DNA of 64,000 nucleotides, taken from assembly GCF_004769635.1 (NCBI RefSeq), contig NZ_RQGH01000005.1:1-64000 (forward strand). Direction: 5' to 3'. The DNA comes from Leptospira jelokensis (GTDB lineage Bacteria > Spirochaetota > Leptospiria > Leptospirales > Leptospiraceae). Under the pieces are notes generated by a model. It worked only from the letters and a program-made list of their open reading frames with translations, searched no databases and was not told the DNA's origin. Below, piece by piece: positions 27,027-38,490 of the stretch (within the stretch, counting starts at the first letter, position 1; each line of letters begins with the position of its first letter). The translations under genes and the position numbers were made by a program.

Positions 27027-27080
27027 TTTTTTCCAAATTTTCAGGAAGGATAAGAAATTCTAGGAGAAAATCGAATCCCA

Positions 27081-27734
27081 CTACTCATTCTTTAAGGTTT
27101 CTACCATAACAGAACCCAATGTTGCATAAAACAAAAGGAAAAATAACAAAAGACCGACAGACGGTAAATAAAAACCGGCTTCCATCCAATACCGATTCTC
27201 TGCTTCCAAACCAAACAAAAACAAAGGGATCGAAAATGGTAATTGCAAAAGTGGAATGATGATTTCTTTGAGTCGGCTTTCAAAGGCGATGATCCCAAGG
27301 GATACACCCAAAAATACAAGCGAACCACTCCCCAAACTCGCGAAGAGCCACTCTCCCAAACCTCGGTCTAAACTCATATTTTGAAAGAAAACAGAAAGTA
27401 CAAGGACAAGGAATGCGTTCACAAGGATCGTACAAAACCAAATCGCTAAACATTTACTGGTGTACAAGGCAGTGGGACTTACGTAACTCAAACTTGCTTC
27501 CCAACCCATTGATTCTCTTTCTTCCCAAAGGCTTTGGCTCACGATGACAAAGTTCAAAAGGAAAATGATGGCCCATTTCAATCCACGGATACTCCGAGCA
27601 GACAAAATCTCATTCACTTCAATGGAAGTATAAAAAATAAACACAACTGAAACACTTAAAGTGAACAGTGAGACAATTCCCCCGAGAGATCTCCCAATGA
27701 GAAAAAAATCTTTTTTTAATAGGCTAAGAAACAA
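27081..27734 (-). CDS. ccmB: heme exporter membrane subunit CcmB
   Basis: A 217-residue membrane protein with about six helices, CcmB-like in length, order and content (KKDFFLIGRSLGGIVSL at the start; the SARSIRGLKWAIIFLL and LWEERESMGWEASL segments). The start is taken as TTG 27734 because AGGGGAAAG lies just upstream and the product then matches the usual CcmB length of about 220; the open frame extends further upstream but inside ccmA. It would form an ABC transporter with CcmA that supports release of holo-CcmE. Confidence 0.82.
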   Translation of the reverse strand: MFLSLLKKDFFLIGRSLGGIVSLFTLSVSVVFIFYTSIEVNEILSARSIRGLKWAIIFLLNFVIVSQSLWEERESMGWEASLSYVSPTALYTSKCLAIWFCTILVNAFLVLVLSVFFQNMSLDRGLGEWLFASLGSGSLVFLGVSLGIIAFESRLKEIIIPLLQLPFSIPLFLFGLEAENRYWMEAGFYLPSVGLLLFFLLFYATLGSVMVETLKNE

Positions 27735-28332
27735 TGACTTTCCCCTGCTTGATGAGAATTTGGCCAGTACATTGTAACTCGCTTGGAACGGAATGCAGGA
27801 CAATGAGGATTAATTTTTTTTCTTTTTCTTCGTTTAAAATCCTACTGAAGACAGCTGATGATTCGGCATCAAGCCCAGTGAATGGTTCATCAAATAAAAT
27901 GATATCAGCAGAAGACAAAACGGCTCTCATGATGGCTACTTTTTGTTTCATCCCACGGGAATACAAATGGATGGGATCGAGTTTCCTTTTTTCTAATCGA
28001 AAGAGTTGGATGAGTTCCTCCCTTCGTTTCTGCGAGTGATTCCCATCCAAGGCAGCAAAATAACGTAAGTTTTCTTCCAAATTGAGCGATGAATAAAAAC
28101 CGAGTTCATGGCCCAGGTAAGTTATCTTCTTTTTTCCATCTGGCCAAATCCATTTCGGAGATGTTTTCGCATCATGGTATATTTTTTTCAATAAAGTGGA
28201 CTTACCAACACCATTTTCCCCAAGTATGGCAAACATCCCTCTTTCAAAAAAACGAAGGTTCACCTCTCGCAGGATGGTTTTTTCGCCGACAGTAATAGTG
28301 AGGCCATTTGTTTCTAAAATGGTTCGGTCCAT
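27724..28332 (-). CDS. ccmA: heme exporter ATPase CcmA
   Basis: A 202-residue short ABC ATPase with Walker A GENGVGKST, signature LYSRGMKQK (a CcmA-like variant of the usual LSGGQ), Walker B IILFDEPFTGLD and a His in VLHSVPSE. Followed by ccmB (11-base overlap) and ccmC, it forms the first part of a System I cytochrome c maturation set; ccmE, ccmF and others are not here. Its ATG lies only 8 bases from the divergent ATG of the TPR gene. Confidence 0.85.
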   Translation of the reverse strand: MDRTILETNGLTITVGEKTILREVNLRFFERGMFAILGENGVGKSTLLKKIYHDAKTSPKWIWPDGKKKITYLGHELGFYSSLNLEENLRYFAALDGNHSQKRREELIQLFRLEKRKLDPIHLYSRGMKQKVAIMRAVLSSADIILFDEPFTGLDAESSAVFSRILNEEKEKKLILIVLHSVPSELQCTGQILIKQGKVIVS

Positions 28333-28340
28333 TCTTCACC

Positions 28341-29357
28341 ATGTTTCACCACCTATTCACATTCGCACTTCTGTTTTTATTTCCGACTCTGGTTTGGGGG
28401 CAAAAACTCATCGGGAACAAGGAATACCCAGAGTTACTTTGGGGAAAGGATGAAGAATTTGATACCTCTGATTTTCCCAATGGGTCTTTTATCTATCATA
28501 AAGATGACTTTATCTTAGCACGTGGGAAATTGTACCAAGGAGAGCCTCCCAAGTCGAATGGGAGTTTTACCTACGGAACTGAAATCATTACCAACTCTGG
28601 CAAATGGAATAATGATACCATTGACATCCTTCTGAATGGAAAACCGAACATGCGCGGGGAAGTGATCAAACGACTGGAAGCAGGCATCCGCTTTGACCCA
28701 CAATTTTTTCCCTTTCGGTACAATTTAGGACGTTTGTATTCGTTAGAAATGAAATATGAAAAGGCACTTGTTGAATTTGAATATGCCAAAGCCGAAATGC
28801 CGGACTATTACAAAACCTATTTGCATATTGGAATTTTATCAGAGATCACAAGGCAAATTTATTATGCCATTATGAATTATAAATTGGCTGTTGAAAAAAA
28901 TCCTTATGATACAGAGGCACTGATCCGGCTTGCCGACCACTATTTAGAAACAGGATTGAAAAACCGTGCCCTACTGTATTTGAACAAAGCCTTAAAAATT
29001 GAAGAAGAAAGTCCCAATGTCAAACTTGGGTTTGCTCGATTGGAAATGGAAAAAGGAAATTATCATATCGCATATAAAATTTTTAACCGAACCAGTTTGA
29101 CTACAGGGGAAGGAAAATTAAAACCTTACGATAAAAAATTCCACTACTACTTTGCAGAAACTGCATCCAAAGTAACGGACTATGAAACTGCGGAAGAACA
29201 GTATACAAAGATGTTAAGTTTTACAAATGATCCTTTTTTTGCGACAGTATCTTCTAAAGTCATCGCAAGGAGAAGAGACATTGCGAAAAAGTTTGCGGAA
29301 GCAAAAAGAACTCAATTGGATGACTCCGAAGAAGAAGTGTCTCCACCAAATGAATGA
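28341..29357 (+). CDS. exported TPR-repeat protein
   Basis: A 338-residue protein with a signal peptide (FTFALLFLFPTLVWG) and several tetratricopeptide repeats from about residue 110 on: FRYNLGRLYSLEMKYEKALV, YLHIGILSEITRQIYYAIMN, ALIRLADHYLETGLKNRALL, LGFARLEMEKGNYHIAYKI. TPRs are protein-protein interaction scaffolds; the periplasmic role is unknown. ATG 28341 is chosen because it begins the signal peptide; TTG 28308 would intrude into ccmA. The last 46 bases overlap the convergent ABC gene. Confidence 0.85.
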   Translation: MFHHLFTFALLFLFPTLVWGQKLIGNKEYPELLWGKDEEFDTSDFPNGSFIYHKDDFILARGKLYQGEPPKSNGSFTYGTEIITNSGKWNNDTIDILLNGKPNMRGEVIKRLEAGIRFDPQFFPFRYNLGRLYSLEMKYEKALVEFEYAKAEMPDYYKTYLHIGILSEITRQIYYAIMNYKLAVEKNPYDTEALIRLADHYLETGLKNRALLYLNKALKIEEESPNVKLGFARLEMEKGNYHIAYKIFNRTSLTTGEGKLKPYDKKFHYYFAETASKVTDYETAEEQYTKMLSFTNDPFFATVSSKVIARRRDIAKKFAEAKRTQLDDSEEEVSPPNE

Positions 29358-30100
29358 GACCTGGCTCTTATCAGTTCTTGCATCAGGTTTGATTTTGGAT
29401 TTTTAAAAATCTCTTTTGGGTTTCCCGATTCTGTGATTTGCCCACCTTCCAAAACAAATAATTGGTCACACATAAACGATAAAAAACCAATATCATGAGA
29501 GACAATGAACATTCCCAATTGGTGAGTCCGATTCCTTTCTTTTAATTCCTCCGCGATTTTTTTTTGCACAAGTACATCCAATGCGGTGACAGGTTCATCT
29601 AACAAAAGATATTCGGGATTTGCCAACATTGCTCGTACGATGGCAAATCGTTGTAATTGCCCACCACTTAACTCGTTTTTGGTTTTATCAAATAGTTCCT
29701 TTTGTAAACCAAATGAATGGCAAATCGTTTCTACCTTATCCCATTCTTCTTTCTTTTCTTTTGAACTTAGAGTAAACTTTTTTTGGATGCGAATGGGTTC
29801 GAGTAATAATTCTCCAATACTTCCAAATGGAGAAAAACTTCCGAAGGGATCTTGGAACACGGGTTGGAGGATCGGAGTTGGTTTTTTACCAAGAGGGATT
29901 CCCTTCCAATCCATATCACCCTCCCATTTGTATCCTGCTTCGGTGGTTAGTAGACCTAAGGCCAAACGAAAGAGAGTGGATTTTCCAGACCCCGACCTAC
30001 CCACAAGGCCAGTGATTTCATTTGTGTTTGCTTGCAAAGAAATTTGATTGAATAGATTCCTTTGCCCAATGGATACAGAAAGATTTTTAATCGTAAACAT
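29312..30100 (-). CDS. ABC transporter ATPase, oligopeptide/nickel (OppF/DppF) type
   Basis: A 262-residue ATPase with Walker A GRSGSGKST, the VFQDPFGSFSPFGSIGELLLEP segment typical of dipeptide/nickel importers (split around the Q-loop), signature LSGGQLQR, Walker B YLLLDEPVTALD and switch His in VSHDIGFLS. No permease or binding protein is next to it, so it either serves subunits encoded elsewhere or acts outside transport. Its 3' end overlaps the TPR gene. Confidence 0.88.
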   Translation of the reverse strand: MFTIKNLSVSIGQRNLFNQISLQANTNEITGLVGRSGSGKSTLFRLALGLLTTEAGYKWEGDMDWKGIPLGKKPTPILQPVFQDPFGSFSPFGSIGELLLEPIRIQKKFTLSSKEKKEEWDKVETICHSFGLQKELFDKTKNELSGGQLQRFAIVRAMLANPEYLLLDEPVTALDVLVQKKIAEELKERNRTHQLGMFIVSHDIGFLSFMCDQLFVLEGGQITESGNPKEIFKNPKSNLMQELIRARSHSFGGDTSSSESSN

Positions 30101-30176
30101 ATCTCTCTTTCGATAAAATCATTGCATTCTAAATTTCCCAAACAAGTGTAAGGGTAGGATCAGGGAGAGAGAACGA

Positions 30177-31076
30177 TTGGAAACGATAAAAATCACAGAA
30201 GTGGGACCAAGAGATGGATTACAAAACGAAAAAAGCATTCTCTCCACTCAGGATAAATTTGAATTCGTAACTCGTCTAGTAGAATCCGGTGCCAAACACA
30301 TTGAACTCACTTCCTTTGTGAGAAAGGATCGAATCCCACAGATGGGGGATGCTTCCGAACTTGCCGCTCTGGTCTTACCTAAGTTTGGATCCCAGGTCCA
30401 ATTTTCTTGTCTCACACCGAACCCAAAGGGATATGAAGCTGCCCTTGCCGCTGGATTTAAAGAAGTCGCGGTCTTCACTGCCACCTCAGAATCCTTTACC
30501 AAAAAAAATATCAATATGACGGTCTTAGAAAGTTTTTCATCCTTCCAACCGATTTTTGACAATGCCAAAAAGGATGGGGTCAAAGTGAGAGGTTATATTT
30601 CTACCGTGATTTCTTGTCCCTACGAAGGGAAAATCAAACCTGAAAAAACATTAGAGGTCGCAGAACGCCTATTAGATGCAGGAGCTTATGAAATTTCCTT
30701 GGGGGAAACCATTGGTGTTGCGGTCCCCTCGGAAGTGGAATCCTTACTCGAAGTGCTACTAAAAAAGATCCAGGCCTCTTCTCTAAATTGCCACTTTCAT
30801 GATACCTATGGAATGGCCATTGCCAATGCCAAACAAGCTCTCACGATGGGCATACGTAGTTTTGATAGTTCCGCAGGAGGGCTTGGAGGGTGTCCATATG
30901 CAAAAGGAGCAGCAGGGAATGTAGCAACCGAAGACCTAGTATATTTTTTAACGAAGGAAGGGTATGAAACAGGTATCAATTTGGAAACACTAGTCCAAGT
31001 GAGCCAATTTATGGAATCCAAACTTGATAGAAACCTGAATTCCCGAACCTACATTGCCAAAAAAAATGTTGGATGA
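30177..31076 (+). CDS. hydroxymethylglutaryl-CoA lyase
   Basis: A 299-residue TIM-barrel lyase of the HMGL-like family: EVGPRDGLQNE (catalytic Arg and metal Asp), LTSFVRKDRIPQMGD, SLGETIGVAVPSEV, the metal His pair in CHFHDTYGMA, and the catalytic Cys loop GGLGGCPYAKGAAGN. It cleaves HMG-CoA to acetoacetate and acetyl-CoA in leucine breakdown. Start is TTG 30177, after AGGGAGAGA. The gene overlaps the next one by 11 bases. Confidence 0.92.
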   Translation: METIKITEVGPRDGLQNEKSILSTQDKFEFVTRLVESGAKHIELTSFVRKDRIPQMGDASELAALVLPKFGSQVQFSCLTPNPKGYEAALAAGFKEVAVFTATSESFTKKNINMTVLESFSSFQPIFDNAKKDGVKVRGYISTVISCPYEGKIKPEKTLEVAERLLDAGAYEISLGETIGVAVPSEVESLLEVLLKKIQASSLNCHFHDTYGMAIANAKQALTMGIRSFDSSAGGLGGCPYAKGAAGNVATEDLVYFLTKEGYETGINLETLVQVSQFMESKLDRNLNSRTYIAKKNVG

Positions 31077-31962
31077 TGGTTCTCTACTCAAATCCAAACT
31101 CAACCAACTCATAGCAAAGTACAAAAACGTATCCTACTTGGAAACAGACCCAATCTGTTTTCCCAAACGTTACAAAGATCCACTCGATATCGAAATTGTT
31201 TCACTCATCTCTTGCCTTTTTGCTTATGGAAATGTGAAAAACATACAAAATTTTTTAGATCCCATTTTCCAATCGATGGGAGACTCACCCTCTCAATTCC
31301 TTGTGAACCATCATTTCTCTAATTCCAATTTCCCAAAAACTGGCAAAGGCTATCGTTTCCAATCAAATGAGGATGTAGTCATATTTTTTAAGACTTTGCA
31401 ACGAATCCTCAGCGAAAATAAGAATTCTAGTCCCATCTTTGAATCATACTTTTTAGATCAAAATGGCCAATTTGATCCGAATGGCTCATTTCAAAATTTC
31501 CAAAAACAGTGGGAATCAGAAATCCTTCTGACCGCAAAAACAAAAGTCCTGACTTACGGATTACAATTTTTAATTGGTAAATGGAAATCCAAATCACCCA
31601 AAAAAAGAATCTCTCTTTTTCTAAGATGGATGGTCCGAAGAAAATACCCTGATTTTGGATTGTATAGAAAAATCAAACCAAACCAAATCCCCTATCCTAT
31701 GGATGTACACATCCAAAAACTCATAAAAGTTTTGGGCATTCAAAAACAAAACAATATCCAATTGCAAGATGCGTTTGCACTTACCGAATTTTTCCGAAAG
31801 GTAAATTCCGTAGATCCAGTGTTATACGACTTTTATTTGACCCGCGTTGGGATTATCAACCGGTGTAAAGGTCGTTATGAGGAAATGATTTGTAAGGGAT
31901 GTGAGTTGAATGAGGTTTGTTTGGTAGTGCCACGGGGAATTGAACCCCGATTGCAAGGATGA
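31066..31962 (+). CDS. TIGR02757 (DUF2400) family protein
   Basis: A 298-residue protein of the TIGR02757 family, function unknown: YKDPLDIEIVSLISCLFAYG near the start, and a helical body with FLRWMVRRKYPDFGLY and DVHIQKLIKVLGI. The C-terminus has clustered cysteines (CKGRYEEMICKGCELNEVC), perhaps metal-binding. ATG 31066 is preferred over TTG 31054; both overlap the lyase gene. The last 12 codons (VVPRGIEPRLQG) and the stop lie inside the antisense tRNA-Glu gene. Confidence 0.8.
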   Translation: MLDDGSLLKSKLNQLIAKYKNVSYLETDPICFPKRYKDPLDIEIVSLISCLFAYGNVKNIQNFLDPIFQSMGDSPSQFLVNHHFSNSNFPKTGKGYRFQSNEDVVIFFKTLQRILSENKNSSPIFESYFLDQNGQFDPNGSFQNFQKQWESEILLTAKTKVLTYGLQFLIGKWKSKSPKKRISLFLRWMVRRKYPDFGLYRKIKPNQIPYPMDVHIQKLIKVLGIQKQNNIQLQDAFALTEFFRKVNSVDPVLYDFYLTRVGIINRCKGRYEEMICKGCELNEVCLVVPRGIEPRLQG

Positions 31963-31996
31963 AAACCTTGTGTCCTAACCATTAGACGATGGCACC
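31922..31996 (-). tRNA. tRNA-Glu (anticodon UUC)
   Basis: On the minus strand: acceptor GGTGCCA with TGGCACT, D arm with CTAATGGTTAGGA, anticodon stem CAAGG/CCTTG enclosing TTTTCAT, T arm with GGTTCAATTCC, discriminator A and an encoded CCA (31924-31922). The 3' half lies antisense to the end of the TIGR02757 coding sequence. Confidence 0.96.
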
Positions 31997-32034
31997 GTTT
32001 TGTGAACGAACCAAGAATTCTAAGAACTCTTGTT

Positions 32035-32110
<76 letters not shown>

Positions 32111-32158
32111 TTCTGTAGCCAAGAATATCGAACCACCTTTCTCGGTCAACAACTACTT

Positions 32159-32187
32159 AAAAAAAAGATTGAGAGTCCCTCTTTTTT

Positions 32188-32189
<2 letters not shown>
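32159..32189 (-). terminator. intrinsic terminator directly after purA
   Basis: On the minus strand the purA stop TAA runs straight into an A8-GA / TC-T8 inverted repeat with a short inner GAG/CTC pairing and a run of eight T. The symmetry means it could act in both directions. It separates hisZ-purA from the downstream tRNA genes, which then need their own promoter. Confidence 0.7.
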
Positions 32190-34495
<2,306 letters not shown>

Positions 34496-34617
34496 ACCGG
34501 GATCTCGATCACCCAAGAAGTCAGGTTAGAGAAATCCTGGATTTACGCAATCAAATGTAAAAATCGAATAGACAAATCGAAACTTTTCAGTACGCTGATG
34601 TCGGTTTAGAGGCATAC

Positions 34618-36636
34618 ATGACAGAAAAAGAAGCCACTTTGGGACGTTGGCACAAAGAATTTTTTGAAAACATTCACTTATTTGTAAAATCCGGTCTTTC
34701 GGAATCTGAAGCAAAATCCATTTTAGAGGAATTCTTAGTTCTATCACAAGCCACTCCAAAGCCTAAGGTGATGGAAATCTTCCAAGAACCAGAGCGTTTG
34801 GAGGAAATCGGGGTCTATACAGACATTCGTCCGGAACCTCGCGACTTTATGCTCAAATTCCTCGACCCAATCATGAAGAAATTCAAAGTAGAGGGAACTG
34901 AAAACCTAAAACTCCTGGACGGCATCATCGGCAAATACCCTGTCACACTCATCTCAAACCATTTAAGCCATTTGGACGCTCCCGCTATCTTCACACTGCT
35001 CTACAATTCAGGACCCGAGGGCCGTAAAATTGCGGAATCCCTAGTCTTCATTGCAGGCCGCCTTGCCTTTGAACCAGACTTCACTCGGCTTGGGCTTTAT
35101 ATGTTCGGGACCTTACTTGTTTGTTCCAAAAAGGACATGGCAGACAATCCTTCCCTTTCCGATGTAATGACGAAGATCAATATGCGTGCCTTTCGGAATT
35201 CCCAAAAACTACAGTCCGATGGGAAGGTCATCTCCATCTTCCCAGAAGGTACAAGGTCAAGGGATGGAAGGCTCATGCCATTTGTGGACACCGTGTACCA
35301 TTATGTTGCCAACAAAGTCATTTTACCCATTTCCCTGGAAGGAACGGAAAAAATCCTACCCATCGAAGGACTTCTCTTCAACCAAGCCGTAGGAAAACTT
35401 GTCATCGGCAAACCCGTACTAGTTGGAGAATTAACCAAAAAGGAGATGGAGAGTTTTCCATCTCATATCGAACAAATTTCATTTCCAGGAACGGGTGATA
35501 AAAAACAGTTCATCATCGATAACCTGGCACTTCTTGTTGGCAGTAACCTCAACAAACACAAACATGGAACCTATCGAAACTTATACCGGGGTGATGTAAG
35601 GGAAACAAACCAACTCATTTCCCTACCAAAAAAACCAGACGAACACGTAGTCATCATTGGTTCTTCCAACATGTCTGTGGCCTTCGCTTGTATCCTTGCC
35701 AACAAAAATGTAAAAGTTACGATCTACCATCCCGATTCGGAAATGGTAACTCGTAGCAATGAAGAAAGGCGAGATATCATCCACTACCCAATTTACAAAC
35801 TCCCACCAAACATAGAGTTTTCGGATAGTCCCGATGTTTTAGAATCCGCAACCCTTTTTGTACAAGGGACAAACCCATGGGAATTTGATGCAGTTTATTC
35901 CAAAATCAGGACCTACTTACAAAAAAACAAATCCCCAATGGTGAATGTGATCAAAGGATTTACTGGTTCGAAAAAAGGTCTCATCCTAGAAGATTTAAAC
36001 GAACTGCTTCTGATCGAAAGGGATCGGTTGGCTGTGGTCTCTGGAGCATGTTACCCAGACCAAATCATGGAACGAAAAATCTCCGGATTTGAAATTTCAG
36101 CATTTGAAGATTCCCTGATCCCCAAACTAAAAGAACTTTTGACAAATAATTATGTATTCACTAGGCCTGCCATCAATTCTAGGGATACCAAAGGAGTACA
36201 GTTAGGTGGTGCATTGAAAACTATTTATGCACTTGCGATGGGACTCGTAGAAGGTTATTTCAAACGTGAATTAGGTGGAAACGTAGACAATACCCTATTC
36301 CATTTGAGTAACCGATTCTTTAATGAAATGGTATCCATTGGAGTTTTACTAGGAGGAGACCCTACCACTTTTAATGGTTTGTCGGGTATGACAGATTTTA
36401 TGTTGGCTTGTTTTGGATCAGACACGAGGGATCGAAAGTATGGGTATGACCTTGCCTATGGCACAAGACCCGAAAAAATCACCAACGGTTTTTATGGATT
36501 AAAGGTATTGCCAAACCTCATCCAACTCGATGAAAAACGCCACCCAATTGTTGCGTCCGCATACAAAACTGTGATTCAAAATGAAGATTTTGATCTCGTA
36601 GCCGAAGAGTTACAAAAACAATTGGCTAGAGTTTAG
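34618..36636 (+). CDS. acyltransferase fused to a glycerol-3-phosphate dehydrogenase (GpsA)-like domain
   Basis: A 672-residue fusion. Residues about 80-330 form a PlsC/PlsB-type acyltransferase with HLSHLD (His115, Asp120) and FPEGTRS (208-214). Residues about 341-672 resemble GpsA: a Rossmann entry HVVIIGSSNMSVAFACIL, VNVIKGFTGSKKG, a catalytic-Lys helix LGGALKTIYALAMGLVEGY, and GGDPTTFNGLSGMTDFMLACF. The Gly motif of the Rossmann entry is degenerate (GSSNMS rather than GxGxxG). A working fusion would turn dihydroxyacetone phosphate into lysophosphatidate in one protein; a non-catalytic second domain is also possible. It ends 11 bases inside the convergent kinase gene. Confidence 0.85.
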   Translation: MTEKEATLGRWHKEFFENIHLFVKSGLSESEAKSILEEFLVLSQATPKPKVMEIFQEPERLEEIGVYTDIRPEPRDFMLKFLDPIMKKFKVEGTENLKLLDGIIGKYPVTLISNHLSHLDAPAIFTLLYNSGPEGRKIAESLVFIAGRLAFEPDFTRLGLYMFGTLLVCSKKDMADNPSLSDVMTKINMRAFRNSQKLQSDGKVISIFPEGTRSRDGRLMPFVDTVYHYVANKVILPISLEGTEKILPIEGLLFNQAVGKLVIGKPVLVGELTKKEMESFPSHIEQISFPGTGDKKQFIIDNLALLVGSNLNKHKHGTYRNLYRGDVRETNQLISLPKKPDEHVVIIGSSNMSVAFACILANKNVKVTIYHPDSEMVTRSNEERRDIIHYPIYKLPPNIEFSDSPDVLESATLFVQGTNPWEFDAVYSKIRTYLQKNKSPMVNVIKGFTGSKKGLILEDLNELLLIERDRLAVVSGACYPDQIMERKISGFEISAFEDSLIPKLKELLTNNYVFTRPAINSRDTKGVQLGGALKTIYALAMGLVEGYFKRELGGNVDNTLFHLSNRFFNEMVSIGVLLGGDPTTFNGLSGMTDFMLACFGSDTRDRKYGYDLAYGTRPEKITNGFYGLKVLPNLIQLDEKRHPIVASAYKTVIQNEDFDLVAEELQKQLARV

Positions 36637-38446
36637 GGATCGAAACGATAAAAACCGTTTGGCCAGGTTCGGAATAAAAACGAATTTGGCCTTTATGCCT
36701 TTCTTCCACTGATTGTTTTACAATCCCAAGCCCAAGTCCAGTCCCTTCCCCTTTTTCTTTTGTGGTGTAAAATGGTTCAAAAATTCGTTTTTGGATGGGT
36801 GTTGGAATCCCTGGACCATTGTCCTTGATGGACACTTCCACATCGGTGTTTGTTTCTTCTACTTGCACGGTGAGTTTTCCTTTGAACTGCATCGCTTGTA
36901 AGGCATTGTAAATTAAGTTGGTCCAAATTTGGATGAGTTCGTCAGGGTAACCAGAAACCACTGGATTGGCATTGTACAAACGAATGCATTCAATCCCTGA
37001 TTTCATTTTGTTTTGGTAGAGGGTAAGTACGGTTTCAATTGTCTCAACAACATTGGTTGGAATTTTAACCGATCCCCTATCCATCCTACCATAATTTTTT
37101 AAACTATAAACAATTTTGGAAGTTCGTTCAACGGCCAAACGGATGGATTCGATACTACGTAGGGCATGGAGTTCATTTAGGATGATGCTGAGAATCGGAG
37201 TATTCTTTAGTTTCAAAACGAAATTCGTATTTTCTAATATATAGTCAGAGACACCCAAATCGACAATCCGGTCTGCCAAATCATACGCTGTATCGATACC
37301 TGTTGAATGGAAGAGAGACTCCAAATTCTTTTTGATTTTACGGGTTTCCGCAAAGTTATGGGTTTTGGGTTTCACTTGGAAAAGTTCGGTAATCCATCGT
37401 ATGATTTCGTCTGCATCCGAATCCGAATACTTTCCCATACATTGTCTAATTTCCAGTAACCTTTCCCCAAAACCAGTCAATCGGTTTTGCAACTGTTCAC
37501 TAAACGCAGAAATTGCGGCAAGTGGGTTGTTGATTTCATGGGCCACACTCGCAACCAGTTGGCCAAGGGTGGCCATTTTTTCAGAAAGGATCAATTGGTC
37601 TTGGGTTTTTTGAAGGTCTTCTAGAATACGATTCAGTTCCTTGGTTCGCTCTTTTACGGCAAACTCTAAAGCTTCCTTATTTTGTTTGGCTTCTGTGATA
37701 TCGATTAAGATTGCAAGTAAGGTAATCCTTCCATCATGGTTGAGAAGGGTATTTCCAGAAACCACATGGCGTATTTCACCAGACTTCATGCGGATACTCG
37801 CCTCCATCCCTGTGCTCCAACCTTTCTTTTGGACTTCCGCCATCAGCCGAGCCCTGTCCAATTTTGTGATCCAAATATTCAAATCGTGGGAAGTGCGACC
37901 AATGATTTCCTCTCGGCTAAATCCAATTAGCCGGCAATACGCTTCATTGACATCATCATACCTTCCCGTTTCAGCATTGGATAAACTCACCGCCGCCGGG
38001 TTCAAACGGAAGACACTTTCAAATAATTCTTTGCTGATTTTGAGTTCTTTTTGGAGGGCATTGGCCAAGTTCTCTTTTTCTTTTAAAGCCGTTATATTTT
38101 GCCCTGCACTGAGAAGGTATTTACCACCTTCCACAATTTTTCCACTAAAAAGGACAGTAACGGTTTCACCGGTTTTCGTCACCAGTGGGACTTCAAAGTT
38201 TAAAACAAATCCATCTGTTTTTAGTTTGGAGAGGATCACGTCGCGATCGGAAAGATTGGAATAAATCCCTAAATCAACTGTCGTTTTTCCAATCACCTCT
38301 TCCCTTTTTCTCCCAAGCCACTGGCAGTAGACTTCGTTTGCTTCCACATAAAGTCCCGTTTGCAAATCAGTGATGGCCATCCCAATCGGGCTTTCGGAAA
38401 AGCTGGTAAACCAAATTCGGTCTGAGATAGGAAGAGAGGATTCCAT
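36626..38446 (-). CDS. PAS-domain sensor histidine kinase
   Basis: A 606-residue cytosolic kinase with two PAS domains (about 12-120 and 140-255), a coiled coil, the phosphoacceptor His303 in SVAHEINNPLAAI, N box IWTNLIYNALQAM, and G boxes DNGPGIP and GTGLGLGIV. About 130 residues lie between the His helix and the second dimerisation helix (IRLAVERTSKIVYSLKNYG), much longer than usual, so the dimerisation domain holds an inserted helical module. No membrane segment and no adjacent response regulator. Confidence 0.93.
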   Translation of the reverse strand: MESSLPISDRIWFTSFSESPIGMAITDLQTGLYVEANEVYCQWLGRKREEVIGKTTVDLGIYSNLSDRDVILSKLKTDGFVLNFEVPLVTKTGETVTVLFSGKIVEGGKYLLSAGQNITALKEKENLANALQKELKISKELFESVFRLNPAAVSLSNAETGRYDDVNEAYCRLIGFSREEIIGRTSHDLNIWITKLDRARLMAEVQKKGWSTGMEASIRMKSGEIRHVVSGNTLLNHDGRITLLAILIDITEAKQNKEALEFAVKERTKELNRILEDLQKTQDQLILSEKMATLGQLVASVAHEINNPLAAISAFSEQLQNRLTGFGERLLEIRQCMGKYSDSDADEIIRWITELFQVKPKTHNFAETRKIKKNLESLFHSTGIDTAYDLADRIVDLGVSDYILENTNFVLKLKNTPILSIILNELHALRSIESIRLAVERTSKIVYSLKNYGRMDRGSVKIPTNVVETIETVLTLYQNKMKSGIECIRLYNANPVVSGYPDELIQIWTNLIYNALQAMQFKGKLTVQVEETNTDVEVSIKDNGPGIPTPIQKRIFEPFYTTKEKGEGTGLGLGIVKQSVEERHKGQIRFYSEPGQTVFIVSIPKL

Positions 38447-38490
38447 AGTTTTCGGAGGTTAAAGGCTAATGGAAGTATGGATTGAGGCAA

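Noticed and set aside
28308..28340. TTG start giving the TPR protein 11 more residues
   Set aside because: It would put two hydrophobic starts in tandem and overlap ccmA; ATG 28341 begins a normal signal peptide.
34496..34617. Promoter in the divergent gap between hisZ and the acyltransferase fusion
   Set aside because: Only weak matches to -35 and -10 boxes could be found on either strand.
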